Shown one piece after another: positions 60,229 to 64,000 of a stretch of 64,000 bases of DNA (its first letter is position 1; every line of letters begins with the position of its first letter). The stretch is from Streptomyces sp. NBC_00483 (GTDB lineage: Bacteria; Actinomycetota; Actinomycetes; Streptomycetales; Streptomycetaceae): contig NZ_CP107880.1 of NCBI RefSeq assembly GCF_036013745.1, positions 6,138,001 to 6,202,000 of the forward strand, in the 5' to 3' direction. A program made the translations under genes and the position numbers. Under the pieces are notes generated by a model. That model had not been told where the DNA came from. It did not search any database and saw only the letters and a program-made list of their open reading frames with translations.

Positions 60229-60234
60229 TAACAT
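60229..60234 (+). promoter_or_regulatory. -10 box of leaderless promoter for alpha/beta hydrolase / DUF3152 pair
   Basis: TAACAT, 7 nt before ATG 60242; no Shine-Dalgarno. Confidence 0.55.
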
Positions 60235-60241
60235 ATGTCGC

Positions 60242-61294
60242 ATGTCTTCGACCGAGTCGCCGCGCGTGCCTGCCGTCATCGCCGCCGCCGCGACGCCCAC
60301 GCCGGGCGCCGTCGAAGTCGCGGAGGGGGAGCGCTTGCGATCGGTCGGGCTCCCCGGCCTGACGCTGTCGGTCAGGGCCCGTCCCGGAGCGTACGAGGGG
60401 CTGCCGCCCGCGCTGTACGTGCACGGGCTCGGCGGCTCCTCGCAGAACTGGTCGGCGCTGATGTCGCTGCTCGACGACGCTGTCGACGGGGAGGCGGTCG
60501 ACCTGCCGGGGTTCGGCGACTCGCCGCCACCGGACGACGGCGACTACTCGGTGACCGGGCACGCGCGCGCGGTCATCCGTTATCTCGACGCGCAGGGGCG
60601 CGGCCCCGTGCACCTCTTCGGGAACTCGCTGGGCGGAGCCGTCGCCACGCGCGTGGCCGCCGCGCGTCCCGATCTCGTCCGCACACTGACCCTGGTGTCG
60701 CCTGCGCTGCCGGAGATCCGGGTGCAGCGCACCGCCCTGCCGACCGGCCTGCTCGCGGTGCCCGGCGTCGCCCCGCTCTTCACGCGTCTGACGAAGGAGT
60801 GGACGCCGGAGCAGCGGGTGCGCGGCGTCATGGCCCTTTGTTACGGGGACCCGAACCGGGTGACGCCCGAGGGCTTCAGAGTGGCCGTGGGGGAAATGGA
60901 ACGGCGGCTCCAACTGCCGTATTTCTGGGACGCGATGGCCCGCTCCGCGCGCGGCGTCGTGAACGCCTATACGCTCGGCGGGCAGCACGGCCTCTGGCGG
61001 CAGGCCGAGCGTGTGCTCGCGCCGACGCAGCTCATCTACGGAGGGCGTGATCTGCTGGTCTCGTACCGGATGGCGGCCCGCGCGGCGCGTGCCTTCCGGG
61101 GTTCGAGGCTGCTCACGCTCCCGGACGCGGGGCATGTTGCGATGATGGAGTACCCGGGGACGGTCGCGACGGCGTTCCGGGAACTCCTCGCCGACACCGA
61201 AGCGTTGAAGAAGAGGCGCGGGAGCGCCAATAGTGCCGGTGACGCCGCGAGTGACGCGTCCGGCACCGACGACCACACGACATTGGGGAGCTGA
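60242..61294 (+). CDS. Alpha/beta hydrolase
   Basis: 350 aa. ALYVHGLGGSSQNW (oxyanion loop), nucleophile in LFGNSLGGAVATRVAA, catalytic Asp in YGGRDLLVSYR and His in LPDAGHVAMMEYPG. The lid region is short. Typical of intracellular esterases or C-C bond hydrolases; substrate unknown. The DUF3152 gene starts 8 bp later, so the two are one operon. The last 30 residues are a Ser/Ala/Asp-rich extension. Confidence 0.88.
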   Translation: MSSTESPRVPAVIAAAATPTPGAVEVAEGERLRSVGLPGLTLSVRARPGAYEGLPPALYVHGLGGSSQNWSALMSLLDDAVDGEAVDLPGFGDSPPPDDGDYSVTGHARAVIRYLDAQGRGPVHLFGNSLGGAVATRVAAARPDLVRTLTLVSPALPEIRVQRTALPTGLLAVPGVAPLFTRLTKEWTPEQRVRGVMALCYGDPNRVTPEGFRVAVGEMERRLQLPYFWDAMARSARGVVNAYTLGGQHGLWRQAERVLAPTQLIYGGRDLLVSYRMAARAARAFRGSRLLTLPDAGHVAMMEYPGTVATAFRELLADTEALKKRRGSANSAGDAASDASGTDDHTTLGS

Positions 61295-61302
61295 GGCGGC
61301 CT

Positions 61303-62802
61303 GTGGGACGGCATAGCCGCCGAGGATCGGCAGACGGCACAGAGGACGCTGTCGACGTACAGGTCGACGTACAGGTAGAGACTGAGGCGCATGCTCCGTC
61401 CCGGCCGGGCGTGGGTACAGGGCGCAGGCGAAGGGGGCCCTCCGAGGCGCCGCCCGAGTCGGCTCCGCCGTCGGCGCCCGGACGTTCCCCCTTCTCGGGG
61501 CACATGTCGGCGCGTCCGGGGGCCGGGCCGGTGCGTGGCGGCCACCCCGAGGCGCGGGAGCCGGGCGGCGGCTGGGGCGCGTCCGTGCCGCGGGTCGCGG
61601 GCCCCGTCGCGTCGGCGCGCGGGCCCGAGCACGGTGTGACGGCTCCCGCCGATTCGGCGCTGCCGGGGCCGCGGCCCCGGCAGGAGCGATCGGATCAGGG
61701 CGCATCGGATCAGGGTGCGCAGGGTCAGGGTGCTCCGGGTCGGGGTGCGCCGGGTCGGGGGCACCCGCGGCAGGACTACATCGATGCGTTCGATGCTCCT
61801 GCTCATGCTCCTGCGGGTGCGGGCTTCAACGCCCCCGTGGGTAATGCCTCCGCGAGTTTCGAGGCATCCGCGGGTACGGACCCGTACGCGCGCGTGAGTG
61901 AGTGGGACGCCGAGCCGCCCGCGCCGCCGGAGGACCAGGACCGGATGTCGGCCGAGTCCGGCGGCGGGCGCGAGAAGCGTGGCAGGGGTATGACCTTCAC
62001 GGGCATCGCCGCCGCGGCCGTCACCACCGTGCTCGCCGTGGTCGTCGCGGGGCAGGTCGCCGACAGGGACGGCAGCTCCGCGCACGGCGCTCAGGCGCAG
62101 GCCGCCGAGGGCGGTCGCCCGGGCGGCGGCTCCACCTCGCGTACGGACGAACGGCCCGCACCGAAGAAGACGGCACAGGCCGCCCCGGCGACGTACGGGC
62201 AGAAGATGGCCAAGAAGTACCCGCTCGCGGCGGATCTGAAGGCCTCCGGTGCGTTCACGACGATCCCGGGGGACGACAAGGCGCCGGGCAGCGGGCAGAA
62301 GTTCCGCTACCGCGTCGATGTGGAGAAGGGGCTCGGGCTCGACGGGTCGCTGTTCGCTCAGGCGGTGCAGAAGACCCTGAACGACAAGCGGAGTTGGGCC
62401 CACGACAGTGCCCGCACCTTCGAGCGGGTCTCCTCCGGGACGCCGGACTTCGTGATCACGCTCGCGAGCCCGGGTACGACGGCCGACTGGTGCGCGAAGT
62501 CGGGCCTCGACACGACGGAGGACAACGTGTCGTGCGACTCCGCCGCCACCGACCGCGTGATGATCAACGCGTATCGGTGGGCCCAGGGCTCGAAGACGTA
62601 CGACGACGTGCTCGGCGACACCGCCATCCACCCGTACCGGCAGATGCTCATCAACCACGAGGTCGGGCACCGGCTCGGTTTCAACCACGTGACCTGCTCG
62701 CAGGACGGCTCGCTCGCGCCGGTCATGCAGCAGCAGACCAAGTTCCTGAAATCCGGCGGGATCACGTGCAAGCCCAACCCCTGGGCCTTTCCCAAGGGTT
62801 GA
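61303..62802 (+). CDS. DUF3152 protein with metzincin-like zinc site
   Basis: 499 aa. The first 225 residues are disordered, rich in Pro, Gly and Arg with repeats of (D/G)-Q-G-A and A-P-G-R-G. One membrane helix (MTFTGIAAAAVTTVLAVVVAGQVA) puts the rest outside the membrane. The C-terminal domain holds NHEVGHRLGFNH (His452, Glu453, His456, His462), a full H-E-x2-H-x2-G-x2-H zinc motif, and conserved Cys residues (DWCAKSG, VSCDS, VTCSQ, ITCKP) for disulfides. A zinc peptidase at the cell surface is predicted. Rv3207c of M. tuberculosis has the same domain and context. Confidence 0.85.
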   Translation: MGRHSRRGSADGTEDAVDVQVDVQVETEAHAPSRPGVGTGRRRRGPSEAPPESAPPSAPGRSPFSGHMSARPGAGPVRGGHPEAREPGGGWGASVPRVAGPVASARGPEHGVTAPADSALPGPRPRQERSDQGASDQGAQGQGAPGRGAPGRGHPRQDYIDAFDAPAHAPAGAGFNAPVGNASASFEASAGTDPYARVSEWDAEPPAPPEDQDRMSAESGGGREKRGRGMTFTGIAAAAVTTVLAVVVAGQVADRDGSSAHGAQAQAAEGGRPGGGSTSRTDERPAPKKTAQAAPATYGQKMAKKYPLAADLKASGAFTTIPGDDKAPGSGQKFRYRVDVEKGLGLDGSLFAQAVQKTLNDKRSWAHDSARTFERVSSGTPDFVITLASPGTTADWCAKSGLDTTEDNVSCDSAATDRVMINAYRWAQGSKTYDDVLGDTAIHPYRQMLINHEVGHRLGFNHVTCSQDGSLAPVMQQQTKFLKSGGITCKPNPWAFPKG

Positions 62803-62888
62803 CGCTACGTAGCTATCCGTAGCCGTTCGATCTCTTAGCGCGACCAAACGTCGCGCGTGCGGGAAAGTTACGCCCGTTCACCCCTTTT

Positions 62889-62922
62889 GGTGGCGTGATG
62901 GACAACCGTCCATCACGCCACC
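62889..62922. terminator. Terminator after DUF3152 gene
   Basis: Perfect 15-bp stem GGTGGCGTGATGGAC / GTCCATCACGCCACC with loop AACC, preceded by CCCCTTTT. Confidence 0.8.
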
Positions 62923-62996
62923 GGCATGTCCGCATACGTTCGTCCCGCTGCGAGCCGCCAATCCAACGGCGGCTCCCTGTACGGGAGATCGGGGGT

Positions 62997-64000
62997 GTGC
63001 GCGTGCGCATCGGAATGCTTACCGAGGGTGGCTATCCGTATGTGAACGGTGAGGCCGGACTCTGGTGCGACCGGCTTGTGCGCGGGCTCGAGCAGCACGA
63101 GTTCGACATCTACGCGCTCGCCACCAGCCAGGAGCAGGAGGACGCGGGGTGGCTCGAACTGCCGCCTCAGGTCATGCGCGTGCGGACCGCGCCGATGTGG
63201 GCGGCCGGGAGCGAGAGCGGCGCGCGCGACGGCGTGTTCGGGCGGCGGGCCCGGCGCCGGTTCGCCGCGTTGTACCGGGAGCTGGTCGAGGCCGTGGTGT
63301 CGGCCGGCGCGACCTCGGATGACCTGGGGGTGAGCGAGGCGGACCGTTTCGCCAACGCGTTGTACGGGCTTGCCGAACTCGCCCGCGACGAGGGCGGTCT
63401 CGGCGTCTCCCTTCGTTCCGAGGCTGCCGTGCGCATCCTGGAGCGCGCCTGCCGTGCGCCGGGCGCGCTCCGGGCGGTACGCGCGGCCCGCGTGCCCGAT
63501 CTGCTCTCCTTCGCCGCGCACGTGGAGCGTGAACTGCGGCCGCTGTCCCTTGACTGGTACGAGGACGGGTCCGGGTTCGATGCCTCGGCGTCGGCCTCGA
63601 CCTCGGGCCACTCGGCGGGTTCGGCGTCGGTGGCGGTTGCCGGTTCGGCGGCGGGGGAGGCGTCGGGGGCCGGGGCGGGGTCAGGGTCGGTGTCGGGAGC
63701 TTCGGCGTCGGCATCGGGTCTGTCGTCGGGTTCTTCTTCGTCTTCGTCTGTGTCTTCGGGTTCGGCTTCGGGCTTCTCCGCGGGGCTGTCCGGAGGGGGC
63801 GGGCTCGCGTCCGTCGATCTCTGCCACGCGGCCTCCGGCGGCGCGGCCGCCCTGCCCGGCCTGATCGCCAAGCACTTCTACGGGGTGCCGCTGCTCGTCA
63901 CGGAGTACGGGGTTCAGCTCAGGGCCCGGTACATCGCCGCGGGCGACGCCGAGTTGAGTGCGCCGGTGCGCGCGCTCCTCGCCGCCTTCCACGGCCGGCT
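62997..64000 (+). CDS. DUF3492 glycosyltransferase (GT4, PelF-like), 5' part
   Basis: Runs out of the window. GTG 62997 (spacing 9 nt from GGGAG) or GTG 63003; RIGMLTEGGYPYVNGEAGLWCDRLVRGLEQHEFDIYAL is the DUF3492 N-terminus of cytoplasmic GT4 glycosyltransferases, and VDLCHAASGGAAALPGLIAKHFYGVPLLVTEYGVQLRARYI is the next conserved part. Between them (about residues 195-265) lies an insertion of Ser/Ala/Gly repeats encoded by TCGGCG/TCGTCG-type trinucleotide runs, which interrupts the domain and is not found in PelF. A role in exopolysaccharide or glycolipid synthesis is inferred. Confidence 0.82.
   Translation, partial: MRVRIGMLTEGGYPYVNGEAGLWCDRLVRGLEQHEFDIYALATSQEQEDAGWLELPPQVMRVRTAPMWAAGSESGARDGVFGRRARRRFAALYRELVEAVVSAGATSDDLGVSEADRFANALYGLAELARDEGGLGVSLRSEAAVRILERACRAPGALRAVRAARVPDLLSFAAHVERELRPLSLDWYEDGSGFDASASASTSGHSAGSASVAVAGSAAGEASGAGAGSGSVSGASASASGLSSGSSSSSSVSSGSASGFSAGLSGGGGLASVDLCHAASGGAAALPGLIAKHFYGVPLLVTEYGVQLRARYIAAGDAELSAPVRALLAAFHGR

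Overview
The window is a stretch of a high-GC actinobacterial chromosome, almost certainly Streptomyces. The evidence is very GC-rich coding DNA with G/C third positions, many GTG starts, a bldK-type oligopeptide importer, mycothiol biosynthesis (mshB), and two gene neighbourhoods whose order is recognisable from Mycobacterium tuberculosis: dapE / LOG-family / folP2 / tag / DUF3117 / O-methyltransferase / sigE / anti-sigma / htrA / tatB / mrp, and rhlE-type helicase / ferritin-like / DUF3107 / TetR / DUF3152. I saw no rRNA, tRNA, CRISPR array, prophage or complete insertion sequence. The content is mostly conserved core chromosome.

Layout. 1-1.9 kb: the 3' part of an MFS exporter and an isochorismatase-like gene that sits between two near-identical copies of a terminator. 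2-8.1 kb (minus strand): a five-gene ABC oligopeptide importer in the order permease, binding lipoprotein, permease, ATPase, ATPase, which is the bldKA-KE order. 8.4-9 kb: a Uma2-family nuclease-like gene. 9.1-14.8 kb (plus): a second complete oligopeptide importer. 14.9-17 kb (minus): an S9 prolyl-oligopeptidase-type peptidase, whose promoter abuts a 187-bp element with long terminal inverted repeats. 17.4-21.3 kb: small membrane protein, mshB, a membrane protein and a proline/glycine-rich peptidoglycan-binding membrane protein. 21.4-24.8 kb: an ABC exporter translationally coupled to a NarL/DesK-type two-component system. 24.8-28.5 kb: transglutaminase-like protein, GNAT acetyltransferase, 7Fe ferredoxin and dapC, followed by an 0.8-kb repeat-rich non-coding stretch. 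29.3-36.4 kb: secreted protein, lysozyme-like membrane protein, dapE, LOG protein, folP2-like, DivIVA-like, tag, enoyl-CoA hydratase, DUF3117. 36.5-48 kb: O-methyltransferase, ECF sigma / anti-sigma / HtrA / TatB, Mrp, DUF1003, a CBS/MgtE-N protein, lipoprotein and CorA. 48.4-54.3 kb: SUFU-domain protein, MFS transporter, DUF6758, PHP phosphoesterase, MarC, a 50-aa protein and an alpha/beta hydrolase. 54.3-64 kb: DEAD-box helicase, ferritin-like protein, DUF3107, TetR, alpha/beta hydrolase, a DUF3152 metalloprotease-like protein and the start of a family-4-type glycosyltransferase.

The genes suggest several working groups: peptide import and degradation (two importers plus an S9 peptidase), lysine/diaminopimelate synthesis (dapC, dapE, the two genes separated by about 2.6 kb), envelope stress and secretion (sigma, anti-sigma, HtrA, TatB), divalent-cation handling (CorA with the CBS/MgtE-N protein), and thiol redox (mshB).

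The less ordinary observations are at the level of DNA. At least eleven genes have a TANNNT -10 box exactly 6-7 nt before the start codon, predicting leaderless mRNAs. At least eight genes carry short tandem repeats (10-62 bp period) that begin at the stop codon. A dispersed intergenic element has been read into the N-terminus of HtrA. Two genes appear to start at non-standard codons (ATT for the O-methyltransferase, CTG for the helicase). An MFS gene has a palindromic operator inside its promoter spacer, followed by a tandem array of Shine-Dalgarno-like 9-mers. All functional names are by recognition of motifs and gene order; no database search was run.
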